64,000 bases of DNA from Bacterioplanes sp965233665 (lineage in GTDB: Bacteria; Pseudomonadota; Gammaproteobacteria; Pseudomonadales; Oceanobacteraceae), in contig CBDDTG010000009.1 in the NCBI GenBank assembly GCA_965233665.1, positions 1-64,000 on the forward strand, given 5' to 3'. This document shows, one piece after another, positions 1-9,836 of the stretch. The position numbers were made by a program, and so were the translations under genes. Every line of letters starts with the position of its first letter. The first letter of the stretch is position 1. The notes beneath the pieces were generated by a model. That model saw nothing but the letters and a program-made list of their open reading frames with translations, did not search any database and was not told where the DNA came from.

Positions 1-1553
1 GAAACTGGCCCGAGCAAGCGAGCGCAGCGCGACCTGCAGGGCAGTTTGTTTAAAGAGCCACAACCTTTACCGTCAATATCGCTGCTGGATCCGCCGCGGG
101 AAGGGCAGAAAAGTGGCTTCTCGGCCGATCGCCTAAAGGAAATGTCCAAGCTTTTGGTGCAAAAGCTGGCCGATTTTGGCGTCAAAGTCGAAGTCACGGC
201 GGTAGCACCGGGGCCGGTGATTACGCGCTTTGAAATTCAGCCGGCGCCTGGGGTGAAATCCAGCAAGATCTCCCAATCTAGCGCGTGATTTTGGCGCGCT
301 CCATGGCCATGGTGGGCGGTGCGAGTGGTGGAGGTGATTCCCGGCAAGTCGGTGATGGGCATTGAAGTGCCGAATGAAAAATCGTGCCATTGTGTCGCTG
401 TCGGAGGTGTTGTCCTCACCGGATTACGACGACAGCCCCGTCTCCTTTGACCATGGCACTAGGGCACGACATCGCTGGCAACACCGTGGTCACCGACCTG
501 GCCAAAATGCCTCATTTGCTGGTGGCGGGTACCACAGGCTCGGGCAAGTCGGTGGGCGGTCAATGCGATGATTTTATCGCTGTTGCTTAAATCAACGCCC
601 GATGAGCTGAGGTTGATTTTTGGTCGACCCCAAAATGCTGGAGTTGTCCGTCTACGAAGGCATTCCCCATTTGCTGACGCCTGTAATCACCGATATGAAA
701 GAAGCTCATAACGGCTTGCGCTGGTCAGTGGAAGAAATGGAGCGGCGGTATCAGCTGATGGCCGCTTTAGGGGTGCGTAACATTGCTGGTTACAATAAAA
801 AGGTGAAGCAAGCGATCGCCGATGGCCAGCCACTGGCCGACCCGCTATGGCGCATTGATCAAAGCTTTGACACCACGCCACCGACGCTGGAGCCTTTGCC
901 TTACATCGTGATCGTCATCGACGAGTTTTGCCGACATGATGATGATGGTGGGCAAGAAGGTTGAAGAGCTGATTGCCCGTATCGCCCAAAAAAGCGCGCG
1001 CGGCCGGCATTCATATGATTCTGGCCACACAACGTCCGTCGGTGGATGTGATCACCGGCCTGATCAAGGCCAACGTGCCAACGCGCATTGCCTTTCAGGT
1101 GTCGTCAAAAAATTGACTCGCGCACCATTCTCGACCAGGGCGGCGCTGAACAGCTGCTGGGCCATGGCGATATGCTGTTTATGCCGCCGGGCAGTTCGCT
1201 GCCTGAGCGGGTGCACGGCGCCTTTGTCGATGACGACGAAGTGCAATCGCGTGGTCGCTGAATGGAAAACTCGCGGCGAGCCGGACTACATCGAAGAGAT
1301 CACCCAAGGCAGCGAGGGCGATGGCGTACCGGGCCTGGAAGCCGGGGATGAAAAGGACGATCTGTACGACCAGGCCGTAGCCTTTGTAACGGAATCGGGC
1401 AAGTGCTCGATATCCTCGGTGCAGCGCAAACTGCGAATTGGTTACAATCGCGCTGCGCGTCTGGTTGAAACCATGGAGGCGTCAGGGGTGGTCTCGCCGC
1501 CGGCGCATAATGGCAGTCGCGAAGTGCTGGCGCGAGCCGCCCCTTCGGATTAA
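1..1553 (+). pseudogene. ftsK: FtsK DNA translocase, 3' part, broken by many frameshifts
   Basis: Hexameric DNA pump of the division septum that moves chromosome dimers to dif and activates XerCD. Joining the frames gives the family signature in order: a linker and alpha domain, Walker A TGSGKSVG near 535-555, VDPKMLELSVYEGIPHL near 620-670, Walker B VIVIDEF near 905-930, LATQRPS near 1020, and the C-terminal gamma winged helix that reads KOPS sites (SISSVQRKLRIGYNRAARLV, about 1410-1465). The reading frame changes near 285, 375, 450, 565, 620, 940, 1000, 1110 and 1245. FtsK is normally essential and every piece is well conserved, so base-call errors are more likely than true loss. The 5' end lies outside the window. 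Confidence 0.9.
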
Positions 1554-1629
1554 TCCTCTGCAACAGCAGGTGAACTTTTAGTACTAACTGGCCTCGGTTA
1601 ACTCTACAACCAGGCTTTGAGGAAAATGG

Positions 1630-2265
1630 ATGATTCAACGATTTTTATTGCTGGCGTGTTTATTGCCATCTTTGGTTTCTGGCCGACACTCAGGCGACAG
1701 ATGAGCTGTTACAGCGTTTGCAGGCGCTGAAACTCACTGCAAGCTCAGTTTGAACAGCGCACTTTGGCCAAAGATGGCAAGGTGCTGCAGCAGTTAAACC
1801 GGACAGCTTCAGGTCGCGCGTCCAGGCAAAATGCGCTGGCAAACGGATGATCCGTATCCGCAAACTGGTGGTGTCCGATGGTGAGCTGCTGTGGATTTAT
1901 GACATGGACTTAGAGCAGGTCACCATTCGCGGACATGGACCAGCGAGTACAGCAAAACACCGGCCCTGCTGCTCAGCGGTCAAGCCGACGCCATCAAAGG
2001 CAAACTTTAACGTCAGCGCCGATAACCAAGACGGTCAACGCATTTATCACTTGCAGCCATTGGATAACAGTCAGCTGTTTGAAGAGCTGCGCTTCGCCTA
2101 TCAAGGCGAGCAAACTGGCGCGCATGGAAATTTCTCGATGCCTCTGGCCAGCGCACGGAAATTCGCTTCGAGCAAGTAACGCGCAATGGCCAGCAAGATG
2201 CCACCGCCTTTGTGTTTGATGTGCCGGAAGGGGTGGATGTCATCGACGGCCGCCATGACCGCTGA
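1630..2265 (+). pseudogene. lolA: Outer-membrane lipoprotein carrier LolA, frameshifted
   Basis: Periplasmic chaperone that takes lipoproteins from LolCDE to the outer membrane. The start at 1630 gives a signal peptide (MIQRFLLLACLLPSLVSG). The body is readable only by switching frames: LQAQFEQRTLAKDG, then PGKMRWQTDDPYPQ, LVVSDGELLWIYDMDLEQVT, NVSADNQDGQRIYHLQPLD, and an end of VPEGVDVIDGRHDR with the stop at 2263-2265. At least five indels are needed. It sits between ftsK and rarA, which is the usual gammaproteobacterial order, and overlaps the rarA start by 11 bases. The damage matches the flanking genes and is probably sequence error. Confidence 0.85.
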
Positions 2266-3578
2266 TCTGTTCGCCGAAAATGGCGCCTACCAGCCGTTGG
2301 CCGCACGCATGCGGCCACAATCCTTAGACGATTACATCGGCCAGCAGACGGTTGTTGGTCCTGGTTCGCCACTGCGCCCGCGCGCTTGAGCGCGGTCCAA
2401 TTGCATTCGCTGATTTTGTGGGGGCCGCCCGGAGTGGGTAAAACCACGCTGGCGCAACTGATGGCCAGCTACGTTGACGCTGACTTCCTGTCTTTGAGTG
2501 CCGTCATGGCGGGAGTGAAAGACATTCGCCAAGCGGTAGATCAGGCTCGGCAAAGTCAGTATCGCGGTCGTAAAACCGTGCTGTTTATCGATGAGGTGCA
2601 CCGCTTCAACAAGGCGCAGCAAGATGCCTTTTTGCCTTATGTCGAAGACGGCACGGTTCCATATTTGTGGGTGCCACCACCGAAAAACCCATCGTTTGAG
2701 CTGAACAATGCACTGCTGTCGCGGGCGCAGGTGTACGTGCCTGCAATCCCTCGATGAAGCTGGATTGCTGTGTATCGCAGAAACAGCGCTGCAACGCTTT
2801 GGCGAAGGCAAGCAAGCCCAGCCACAAGCGCTTAAACGGCTGGTCAGTGCCGCCGATGGCGATGCCCGCAAGCTGTTGAACCTGATGGAGCTGGCGCTGC
2901 AGTTGGCTGAGCGTGATATTGACGACGCCGTACTGGAGCAAGTGTTGCGGCAGTCATTGCGACGCTTCGATAAAGGCGGCGACGACTTTTACGAGCAAAT
3001 TTCAGCACTGCACAAGTCGGTGCGTGGCAGCGACCCGGATGCGTCGCTCTACTGGCTGTGGTCGTATGCTCGATGGTGGCTGCGACCCTTTGTACATCGC
3101 GCGTCGCGTGGTGCGCATGGCCAGTGAAGACATCGGCAATGCCGACCCTCGAGCGTTAACCCTGTGCACCAACGCTTGGGATGTACAGCAGCGCCTAGGC
3201 AGCCCTGAAGGCGAGCTGGCCATTGCTCAGGCAGTGGTTTATTTGGCGTGCGCGCCCAAAAGCAATGCGGTTTATAGCGCTTATAACCAGGCTCGCAAAC
3301 TGGTGAGTGAGCGCCACAGCGACGGTGTGCCCATGCATTTGCGCAACGCCCCGACCGGTTTGATGAGTGACATGGGCTATGGCCAAGAATACCGCTATGC
3401 CCACGATGAGCCCGAAGCCTTTGCCGCCGGCGAAAGCTACTTTCCACAGGCGTTGCATGGCACGCGCTTTTATCACCCCAGCGAGCGTGGCCTGGAAGGT
3501 AAAATCGCCGCCAAGCTGAATCATTTACGTCAGCTCAATGCCCACGCCGAATGGCAGCGCTATCCGGAGGATGAATAG
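2255..3578 (+). pseudogene. rarA: Replication-associated recombination ATPase RarA (MgsA), frameshifted
   Basis: AAA+ ATPase of the clamp-loader class that acts at stalled replication forks with SSB. The start at 2255 gives PLAARMRPQSLDDYIGQQ. Walker A GPPGVGKTTLAQL lies near 2430 and Walker B VLFIDEVHRFNKAQQDAF near 2580. The C-terminal part has MASEDIGNADPRAL near 3120. Frames break near 2385, 2670, 2750 and 3070. After 3080 the frame is clean to the stop, which directly abuts the crcB ATG. The protein should be about 440 residues when repaired. Confidence 0.88.
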
Positions 3579-3953
3579 ATGGCGTTTTTGTGGGTCGGTG
3601 TCGGCGGTGCGCTGGGAGCCATGGCGCGATTTTGGCTGGCAACCGCCGTATTTCGGGCGCTGGAGCGGCCTTTTCCCTATGGCACCTTATCGGTCAACCT
3701 GTTAGGCTCTTTTGCCATTGGCGCCGCCTATGTATGGCTGGTACAGCATCAGTGGGGCACAGATCACCACAAGCAACTGGCGATGGTCGGCTTTCTTGGC
3801 GCCTTTACAACGTTTTCGACGTTTTCCCTGGAAACACTCACCCTGATGCAGCAAGCACGCTGGCTCGCCGCTGTGGCGTATATAGGAGTCAGTTTGTTGG
3901 GCTGTTTATTGGCAACCGCCGTGGGAATGTGGGTATCAAAATCATTGGTATAA
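3579..3953 (+). CDS. crcB: Fluoride ion channel CrcB
   Basis: Small inner-membrane channel that exports fluoride as a dual-topology dimer. The 124-residue length and four hydrophobic segments fit the family. Visible signatures are GGALGAMARFWLA at the N-terminus, SVNLLGSFAIG in helix 2 and GFLGAFTTFSTFSLE in helix 3; the last holds the conserved Phe/Ser/Thr track residues. The ATG directly follows the rarA stop, so the two are probably co-transcribed. No fluoride riboswitch was seen upstream, as the gene has no leader. Confidence 0.95.
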   Translation: MAFLWVGVGGALGAMARFWLATAVFRALERPFPYGTLSVNLLGSFAIGAAYVWLVQHQWGTDHHKQLAMVGFLGAFTTFSTFSLETLTLMQQARWLAAVAYIGVSLLGCLLATAVGMWVSKSLV

Positions 3954-3959
3954 AACATC

Positions 3960-5240
3960 ATGCTGGACATTAAATACATTCGCGACAACCTGGACGCCGT
4001 CAAAGCCGGTTTGGCCAAAAAAGGCTTCACCTTTGATGACATCGAATTCAAACGCTTGGATGAGCATCGCAAAAGTGCTCTGACTCAAGCCCAGTCCCTG
4101 CAAGCGGAAAAGAAAAAAGCGTCCAAGCAAATTGGCGCCCTGATCGGCCAAGGCATGTCGCCAGAAGATGCCAAGGCTCAGGTTATGGGCAGTATTGATG
4201 CCGACATCACCGAAGCTGAACAGGTCGCCAAGCAAGCTGAGCAAGCGCTGCACGATTTGCTAATGAGTGTGCCAAATGTGCCGGCTGAGGAAGTGCCTCA
4301 TGGCAATGACGAAGAAGACAACGTCGAGGTGATGACCTGGGGTGAGCCTACATCGCTTGATTTTGAAGCCAAAGATCACGTCGATTTGGGCGAACCGTTT
4401 GGCCTGAGCTTCGATCAGGGTGCGCAAGTGGCTGGCTCTCGCTTTGTGGCCATGTCTGGCAAAATGGCGCGCCTGCATCGTGCACTGACTCAATTTATGC
4501 TCGACTTGCACGCCGACCAGCACGGTTATACCGAAACCTACGTGCCTTATTTGGTAAACAAAGAAGCATTGGAAGGCACAGGTCAGCTGCCCAAGTTTGA
4601 AGAAGACCTGTTCAAAATCCCGCAGGCCCAAGGGGAAAAAGATTTCTACCTGATTCCAACCGCCGAAGTGCCAGTGACCAACTTGCTGCGCGACAAGGTC
4701 AACGACATCGAGCTGCCGCTCAAGCGCGTGGCGCATACGCCGTGTTTTCGCTCAGAAGCCGGTAGCTACGGTCGTGATACGCGCGGCATGATTCGACAGC
4801 ATCAGTTCGACAAGGTAGAGCTGGTACAGTTTGTGCGCGCCGATCAGTCAGAGCAAGCGTTGGAAGAGTTGACCGGCCATGCTGAGGCGGTTTTGCAAAA
4901 ACTAGAACTGCCTTACCGCAAAGTCATTCTGTGCGGTGGCGATCTGGGCTTCTCTGCCGCTAAAACCTACGATCTTGAAGTCTGGCTGCCGGGTCAGCAG
5001 AAATACCGTGAGATCTCGTCTTGCAGTAACTTCCGCGACTATCAAGCACGTCGCATGGGTGCACGCTGGCGCAACCCGGAAACCGGCAAGCCCGAGCTGC
5101 TGCACACGCTGAATGGCAGTGGCCTGGCCGTCGGTCGTTGCTTGGTTGCTGTGCTTGAAAACTACCAGCAAGCCGATGGCAGCATTCGCATTCCGGCGGC
5201 ATTGCAGCCTTACATGGGCGGTCTGCAGGTAGTGAACTAG
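3960..5240 (+). CDS. serS: Seryl-tRNA synthetase
   Basis: Class II synthetase that charges tRNA-Ser and tRNA-Sec in the cytoplasm. At 426 residues it matches the bacterial family. The N-terminal coiled-coil arm runs over residues ~1-110 (MLDIKYIRDNLDAVKAGLAK onward). Motif 2 is seen as CFRSEAGSYGRDTRGMIRQH and motif 3 as NGSGLAVGRCLVAVLENYQ near the C-terminus. It begins seven bases after crcB. The last base of its TAG stop is the first base of the GTG start of cysG, so translation is probably coupled. Confidence 0.97.
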   Translation: MLDIKYIRDNLDAVKAGLAKKGFTFDDIEFKRLDEHRKSALTQAQSLQAEKKKASKQIGALIGQGMSPEDAKAQVMGSIDADITEAEQVAKQAEQALHDLLMSVPNVPAEEVPHGNDEEDNVEVMTWGEPTSLDFEAKDHVDLGEPFGLSFDQGAQVAGSRFVAMSGKMARLHRALTQFMLDLHADQHGYTETYVPYLVNKEALEGTGQLPKFEEDLFKIPQAQGEKDFYLIPTAEVPVTNLLRDKVNDIELPLKRVAHTPCFRSEAGSYGRDTRGMIRQHQFDKVELVQFVRADQSEQALEELTGHAEAVLQKLELPYRKVILCGGDLGFSAAKTYDLEVWLPGQQKYREISSCSNFRDYQARRMGARWRNPETGKPELLHTLNGSGLAVGRCLVAVLENYQQADGSIRIPAALQPYMGGLQVVN

Positions 5241-6607
5241 TGGATTTGCCGTTAATTTGGCGCCGTACGCCGAAGTTTGTGGTGTATGGCGCCGGCAGCG
5301 TGGCGGCTCGGCGCGTCCCCGCGTTGCTGGCCAGTGGCTGCCAAGTCACTGTAATTGCTCAAAAAGCCGATGCAGCCATCGTCGAGTTGGCCGCTGAAGG
5401 CCGAATTGATTGGCAGCAGCGCACCGTTACTCAAGCATCAGAGCAGCATGACGCCAATGCTTGGTATTTGTTGGCGCTGGACGACAGCTCTCTCAATGCC
5501 ATTCTGGCGCAGCAAATTCGGCGCATTGGCGGCCAGGTATGCCGCGCCGATGCACCGGATGATAGCGACTTTTATTTCCCCGCCGTTATTGACCGCTCTC
5601 CTGTGATGGTAACCGTCTCCAGTAGCGGTACATCGCCTGCGCTAACGCGGTATTTGCGCCAACGACTGGAAACATTTCTACCGGCCGAAATCGGCGATTT
5701 GGGGCGGTTTGTGCGCGATTGGCGCCAACGGGTGCGTCAGCAGCTGCCATTGGCCCAGCGCAAAGCGTTTTGGCGTCAATGGATGCGCAGTGTGGCGCCT
5801 GAGCGTGTTCTTGCACGCCAAACCGTCGAAGCTGAGACGCTGACGCAGCAGTTGCTGGAAGGCAAGCAGCCGGCGCGCGGTGAGGTGTTTTTGGTGGGCG
5901 CAGGGCCGGGTGATCCAGATCTGTTGACGTTTCGTGCACTGCGCTTGATGCAGTCGGCTGATGTGGTGTTTTACGACCGCTTAGTCGGCGAGCGCATTCT
6001 CAATCTGCTGCCGGTCGACGCCGAGCGCTTTTATGTCGGCAAGGCGCGCAGCGATCATGCTGTGCCGCAAGAGCGCATCAACCAACTGTTGGTGGAGCAG
6101 GCTCAGCAGGGTAAGCGGGTGTTGCGGCTTAAAGGGGGAGATCCGTTTATTTTTGGTCGTGGTGGCGAAGAGTTAGAAACTCTGGCCGCAGCACAGGTGC
6201 CGTTTCAGGTCGTGCCCGGCATCACCGCCGCCGGTGGCTGTGCCGCTTACGCTGGCATTCCGCTGACTCACCGCGATCATGCACAAAGCGTACGTTTTGT
6301 GACCGGGCATTTAAAAGACGGCAGCTGTAATTTGCCCTGGAGCGAGCTTATTCATCCAGAGCAAACCCTGGTCATCTACATGGGCTTGGCGGGTTTGCCG
6401 CAAATATGCGCGCAACTGATGGCGCATGGCATGCCAGCAGAAACGCCCATCGGCTTGGTGGAAAAGGGCACCTTGCCCGACCAAAAAGTGCATATCAGTA
6501 CCTTGCGTGATATGCCGGCCTACCTTGAAGGGCACGAGATTCAGCCGCCCACGCTCACCATCGTAGGCTCGGTGGTGACCTTAAGTTCTAGCCTGGGCTG
6601 GCGATAA
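5240..6607 (+). CDS. cysG: Siroheme synthase (fused methyltransferase/dehydrogenase/ferrochelatase)
   Basis: Makes siroheme from uroporphyrinogen III for sulfite and nitrite reductases. The N-terminal ~200 residues are the NAD-dependent dehydrogenase/chelatase, with GAGSVAARR as the dinucleotide site, DAPDDSDFYFPAV around the catalytic Asp region, and SSSGTSPALTR holding the regulatory phosphoserine site of the Salmonella enzyme. Residues ~215-455 are the SAM uroporphyrinogen methyltransferase (GAGPGDPDLLTFRALRL, GGDPFIFGRGGEELE, PGITAAGGCAAYAGIPLTHR). The 455-residue length is normal. It starts with GTG overlapping the serS stop. Confidence 0.95.
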   Translation: MDLPLIWRRTPKFVVYGAGSVAARRVPALLASGCQVTVIAQKADAAIVELAAEGRIDWQQRTVTQASEQHDANAWYLLALDDSSLNAILAQQIRRIGGQVCRADAPDDSDFYFPAVIDRSPVMVTVSSSGTSPALTRYLRQRLETFLPAEIGDLGRFVRDWRQRVRQQLPLAQRKAFWRQWMRSVAPERVLARQTVEAETLTQQLLEGKQPARGEVFLVGAGPGDPDLLTFRALRLMQSADVVFYDRLVGERILNLLPVDAERFYVGKARSDHAVPQERINQLLVEQAQQGKRVLRLKGGDPFIFGRGGEELETLAAAQVPFQVVPGITAAGGCAAYAGIPLTHRDHAQSVRFVTGHLKDGSCNLPWSELIHPEQTLVIYMGLAGLPQICAQLMAHGMPAETPIGLVEKGTLPDQKVHISTLRDMPAYLEGHEIQPPTLTIVGSVVTLSSSLGWR

Positions 6608-6684
6608 CCTTTCAGACCTGTCTAGACTTTGTATATTCCTGAGCTGCCTAGCGGCTCGTCTTATTGTCGGTGATGAGACCTCTT

Positions 6685-8304
6685 ATGTCCTTTCTGAATT
6701 CAATCAGTATTAAATTCAAAATACTGTCGTTGGCTGCGGTGGCGGTGATTGGGTTTGCCATTAACTTATTTATCAACACCAGTATCAACCAAAGCAACTC
6801 GGAGCGCTTGCGGACGATTCAAGAGCGTTACTTCCCCGTGGTGCAGGAATCGAAAGCCAATTTAGTACGTCTTTCGCGCATTGAAGAGCTGCTCTCTACA
6901 GCGGTCAGTACTGGTGAGATGGACTTTGTGCGCACGGCTGATGCATTGAGTAAAGAAATCCAATCCAGCTTTGCTGAGCTATCGCGCATATGGCCAGACA
7001 CCCAAAGCGATACTCAGCGCGTTAAGCAAGCTTTTGATGATTACTTTCGCGCGGCACGCGGTGTTTCGGCCGGCATGGTTGAAGGCACTGCCGACATGAG
7101 CAACATCAGCAATTCTATTCAGACGATGAATCGTGCTCTAACGACGACTCGCGGAGAAATGACGCGCTACAGCGAAGCAGCCATTGACGCCTTCAATCAA
7201 ACCGTTAGCCAATCCAACGATGCGGTTCAGAGCGCGCTTAGCATTGGCTTGACGGTCACGGCTGTGGCTGTGGTGATATTACTGCTGGTGGCGTGGAGCA
7301 CTGCGCGCAGTATTGGTAAGTCGTTGTCGGGTCTGTCTCATTCATTAAAAGACATCGCCCGCGGTGACGGCGACCTTACGCAGCGCATTGAGAAAACCAG
7401 CCAGGATGAAATTGGCGAAGTAGTGGACTGGTTTAACCAGTTTGTCGATAAGCTGCACGGTAGCATTGGTGAAATCGTCGCTGCCAGCCAGCCGTTAAAT
7501 CGGGTTTCCGATGATTTGCGTGATCTTACCAGCCAAACGACGGAAGTATCGGAGCGACAAAATCAGGCGACTGAGCAAGTGTCCATGGTGGTGGAAGAAA
7601 TGGTGACCAGCGTGCGTGAGGTGTCCAGTAGCGCCAACTCCGCCGCTGAGGCCGCCTACGATGCCGACAGTTCGGCCAAGGCTGGGCGCGATGTGGTGAA
7701 CCAAACCGTCGGCACCATCAACAGCTTGGCTGAAGAAGTCGACCGTGCCAGTGAAGTGATTCGTCAGTTAGAGGCTGACACTGGCAATGTTGCGGCGATT
7801 TTGGATGTAATCAAAGGCATTGCTGAACAGACCAACTTGTTGGCGCTGAACGCGGCCATCGAGGCGGCTCGTGCAGGCGAGCAGGGCCGCGGCTTTGCCG
7901 TGGTGGCGGATGAAGTGCGCACCCTGGCGTCACGCACTCAGGACAGCACCCAAGAAATTCAAAGTGTCATTGAAAAGCTGCAGTCGGCCGCCAACTCGGC
8001 GGTTAAAGCCATGTCCGACAGCAAGGCGCGGGCAGAGGAGAGCGTTGAGCAAGCGGCAAAAACCAACGACAGCCTGGCCGTTATCACCAACAAGGTGGAA
8101 TCCATCTCCGAGATGAATATGCGCATCGCATCGACTACGGAAGAGCAGGACAGGGCAGCGGCGAGCATTTTAGAGAATGTGGCTGGCATTCGCGAAACCT
8201 CAGAGAGCGCTTTGGCCAGCATTCAGCAGGTAGAGACTGCCAGTCAGTCGCTTACCAGTATCGCAGCCACCTTACAGCGGGTGACGGGTCAGTTCCGCGT
8301 CTAG
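6685..8304 (+). CDS. Methyl-accepting chemotaxis protein
   Basis: Transmembrane chemoreceptor that controls a CheA kinase. The start at 6685 (MSFLNSISIKFKI) gives 539 residues; in-frame ATG 6673 is an alternative. TM1 covers about residues 10-33, a periplasmic four-helix-type sensor follows, TM2 lies near 186-207, then a HAMP domain and the cytoplasmic hairpin. The signalling tip is canonical: GIAEQTNLLALNAAIEAARA then GRGFAVVADEVRTLA. No C-terminal CheR-docking pentapeptide is visible. The ligand cannot be told. It is a single gene, convergent with the tus cluster two bases away. Confidence 0.93.
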   Translation: MSFLNSISIKFKILSLAAVAVIGFAINLFINTSINQSNSERLRTIQERYFPVVQESKANLVRLSRIEELLSTAVSTGEMDFVRTADALSKEIQSSFAELSRIWPDTQSDTQRVKQAFDDYFRAARGVSAGMVEGTADMSNISNSIQTMNRALTTTRGEMTRYSEAAIDAFNQTVSQSNDAVQSALSIGLTVTAVAVVILLLVAWSTARSIGKSLSGLSHSLKDIARGDGDLTQRIEKTSQDEIGEVVDWFNQFVDKLHGSIGEIVAASQPLNRVSDDLRDLTSQTTEVSERQNQATEQVSMVVEEMVTSVREVSSSANSAAEAAYDADSSAKAGRDVVNQTVGTINSLAEEVDRASEVIRQLEADTGNVAAILDVIKGIAEQTNLLALNAAIEAARAGEQGRGFAVVADEVRTLASRTQDSTQEIQSVIEKLQSAANSAVKAMSDSKARAEESVEQAAKTNDSLAVITNKVESISEMNMRIASTTEEQDRAAASILENVAGIRETSESALASIQQVETASQSLTSIAATLQRVTGQFRV

Positions 8305-8305
8305 G

Positions 8306-8614
8306 TCACAAACAATTCTCTGGTCTGGGCAGCCCAGCTATTCGGGCTGCCACTTTGGCGGGACTGCCGGGAAAGAGCTGCAGCAGATAAATACTACTGG
8401 TTTTATCGGCGCCTAGCTCAGCGCGAATGTATTTGCTCAGTGGCCGCATGGCGGGTGAAACGTCAAACTCCTGATAAAAACGCCGCAGCAATAGCAGGAT
8501 TTCCCAATGCTCTGCTGTCAGTTCGATGCCTTCTTGCTGTGCCAGCGTTTCGGCGACCTGTTCGTTCCAATCTTCTAGGTTTTTAAGAAAACCGTCGTTA
8601 TCCAGTTCTAACAT
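8306..8614 (-). CDS. tusE: Sulfur relay protein TusE (DsrC family)
   Basis: Last sulfur carrier of the Tus relay; it hands persulfide from TusBCD to MnmA for the 2-thiouridine at wobble U34 of tRNA. The 102-residue protein has the DsrC-family fold pattern (DGFLKNLEDWNEQVAETLAQ, LTAEHWEILLLLRRFY) and the catalytic penultimate-region Cys in PENCL at the C-terminus. Its single C-terminal Cys fits TusE better than dissimilatory DsrC, which has two. It overlaps the tusB stop by one base and ends two bases from the chemoreceptor gene on the other strand. Confidence 0.92.
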   Translation of the reverse strand: MLELDNDGFLKNLEDWNEQVAETLAQQEGIELTAEHWEILLLLRRFYQEFDVSPAMRPLSKYIRAELGADKTSSIYLLQLFPGSPAKVAARIAGLPRPENCL

Positions 8615-8868
8615 CAGTCAAACCAACTCAATGTGCGCTCAGCGGTTAAAGTTAATTGCACCCAGTCGCTATCGCTAAGCCACTCAACATTGTCAGGCGA
8701 CAGCCCAGTGTGTTCTTTGTCTTGCTGTCGTGCCAAATAACGCACGCCGGCCTGGCAGGTTAAAGCCAATGCCTGCTCTAACAGCACGATGGCGTCATTT
8801 GGACCGAGGCACTGCAAAACTTGTTGGTGCGTTTCAGGTCGGGCGGAAAAAAGTAAGTGCAAAGTCAT
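8614..8868 (-). CDS. tusB: Sulfur relay subunit TusB (DsrH)
   Basis: Small subunit of the cytoplasmic TusBCD complex in tRNA 2-thiolation. The 84-residue product shows the family pattern MTLHLLFSARPE at the N-terminus, the central GPNDAIVLLEQALALT and a basic/aromatic C-terminus (ERTLSWFD). Sequence identity within the family is low, so the call leans on its place between tusC and tusE. It starts two bases after the tusC stop. Confidence 0.85.
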   Translation of the reverse strand: MTLHLLFSARPETHQQVLQCLGPNDAIVLLEQALALTCQAGVRYLARQQDKEHTGLSPDNVEWLSDSDWVQLTLTAERTLSWFD

Positions 8869-8870
8869 GG

Positions 8871-9209
8871 CTAAAAGCTCAAACAGTGCTCAGCCTGTGC
8901 AATCAATTGCTGCAGTTGCACAGCGTCGATCGGACTGGCCAAGGGAGACAGTTGCTTGCGCACATGCGGTGCAACATCGGTGTCTAGATAATAAATGCGC
9001 TCGCAATCGTACATGGGCAAACTGCGCAGTAGTTTGGCAGGGGCTTTGCCGCCTGCCACCAAGGCGCTGGCTTGCGGGTTGAGCCAGCCCAGGCCTCGGC
9101 CTGCAAACACAACTACGGGCGGGCGCTCAAAGGCCGCCAGCGCCATCACCAGTTCCAGTGGCTCAGGGTCAATGGCTGGGGCTGTTCGAATGAGGGTGAG
9201 TATGGCCAT
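8871..9209 (-). CDS. tusC: Sulfur relay subunit TusC (DsrF)
   Basis: Subunit of TusBCD. The 112-residue DsrE/F-fold protein has an N-terminal strand ILTLIRTAP, a helix ELVMALAAFERPPVVVFAG, and ends with QLIAQAEHCLSF. Its ATG overlaps the tusD stop (ATGA-type junction at 9209), which indicates coupled translation in the order tusD-C-B-E. Confidence 0.88.
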   Translation of the reverse strand: MAILTLIRTAPAIDPEPLELVMALAAFERPPVVVFAGRGLGWLNPQASALVAGGKAPAKLLRSLPMYDCERIYYLDTDVAPHVRKQLSPLASPIDAVQLQQLIAQAEHCLSF

Positions 9210-9589
9210 CAGAACTCCACGATGCGGTCGCTGTCTTCGCTGGCGCTGGCCATTTCACCCAGCCCGGCCAGCATAAAATCGGCGGCCAAGGTTGCCTGGC
9301 ATTGATAGCGCTGGGCTTCTCGCTCATCTATCACGCCGCGTCGCAAGGCATTAGCAATGCATACCTGAAGAGGCACACCGCGCTCAGCAAGAGCTTGCCA
9401 TTGCTGGGCAATGCCGGCTTGTCCTTGCGGTGGTTGTTGATGCAAAGCGGCTAAGACGGCGTCTTGATAAAAGAACACCCGCTTGATGGTGTGGCCGGCA
9501 TCTAATGCAGCGAATGCAAACGCCAGAGCCGTTTGATGACCATGCCCAGCGTAGGGGCTGCGTCGTATCAATAGAGTCAATGTTGCCAT
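9209..9589 (-). CDS. tusD: Sulfurtransferase subunit TusD (DsrE)
   Basis: Receives sulfur from TusA and carries it on a conserved cysteine. The protein has 126 residues. The N-terminus TLLIRRSPYAGHGHQTALAF matches the family, and the active Cys is in VCIANALRRGV at about residue 78. First gene of the leftward tusDCBE operon. No obvious promoter was picked out in the 150 bases between it and the tRNA-Ser gene. Confidence 0.92.
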   Translation of the reverse strand: MATLTLLIRRSPYAGHGHQTALAFAFAALDAGHTIKRVFFYQDAVLAALHQQPPQGQAGIAQQWQALAERGVPLQVCIANALRRGVIDEREAQRYQCQATLAADFMLAGLGEMASASEDSDRIVEF

Positions 9590-9697
9590 GAAATGGTTGC
9601 CTGCTGATGATGCTGCCGATAATAGGCACTGCTGCGTTTAACGCAACCTTTGAATGCTGCAAGACGGCGCTATCACATTGATTTGATTAAAAAAGTG

Positions 9698-9725
9698 TTG
9701 ACTCTAAAGCTGTGTTCGGTAAGAT
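9698..9725 (+). promoter_or_regulatory. Sigma-70 promoter of tRNA-Ser
   Basis: TTGACT (9698-9703) and TAAGAT (9720-9725) are separated by 16 bases. The tRNA starts 14 bases after the -10 box. Confidence 0.7.
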
Positions 9726-9739
9726 GCGCAGCATCGCTT

Positions 9740-9830
9740 GGAGGGATGGCTGAGCGGTTGAAAGCACCGGTCTTGAAAACCGGCATAGGTTAATAGCCTA
9801 TCTAGGGTTCAAATCCCTATCCCTCCGCCA
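9740..9830 (+). tRNA. tRNA-Ser (anticodon TGA)
   Basis: A 91-base type II tRNA with a long variable arm. The acceptor stem GGAGGGA pairs with TCCCTCC, the anticodon loop is CTTGAAA (TGA), the T loop is TTCAAAT, and the CCA end is encoded. Confidence 0.97.
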
Positions 9831-9836
9831 TATTGC

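Noticed and set aside
8326..8352. GGCAGCCC...GGGCTGCC inverted repeat as a terminator
   Set aside because: It lies inside the tusE coding region (AARIAGLP) and has no T run after it.
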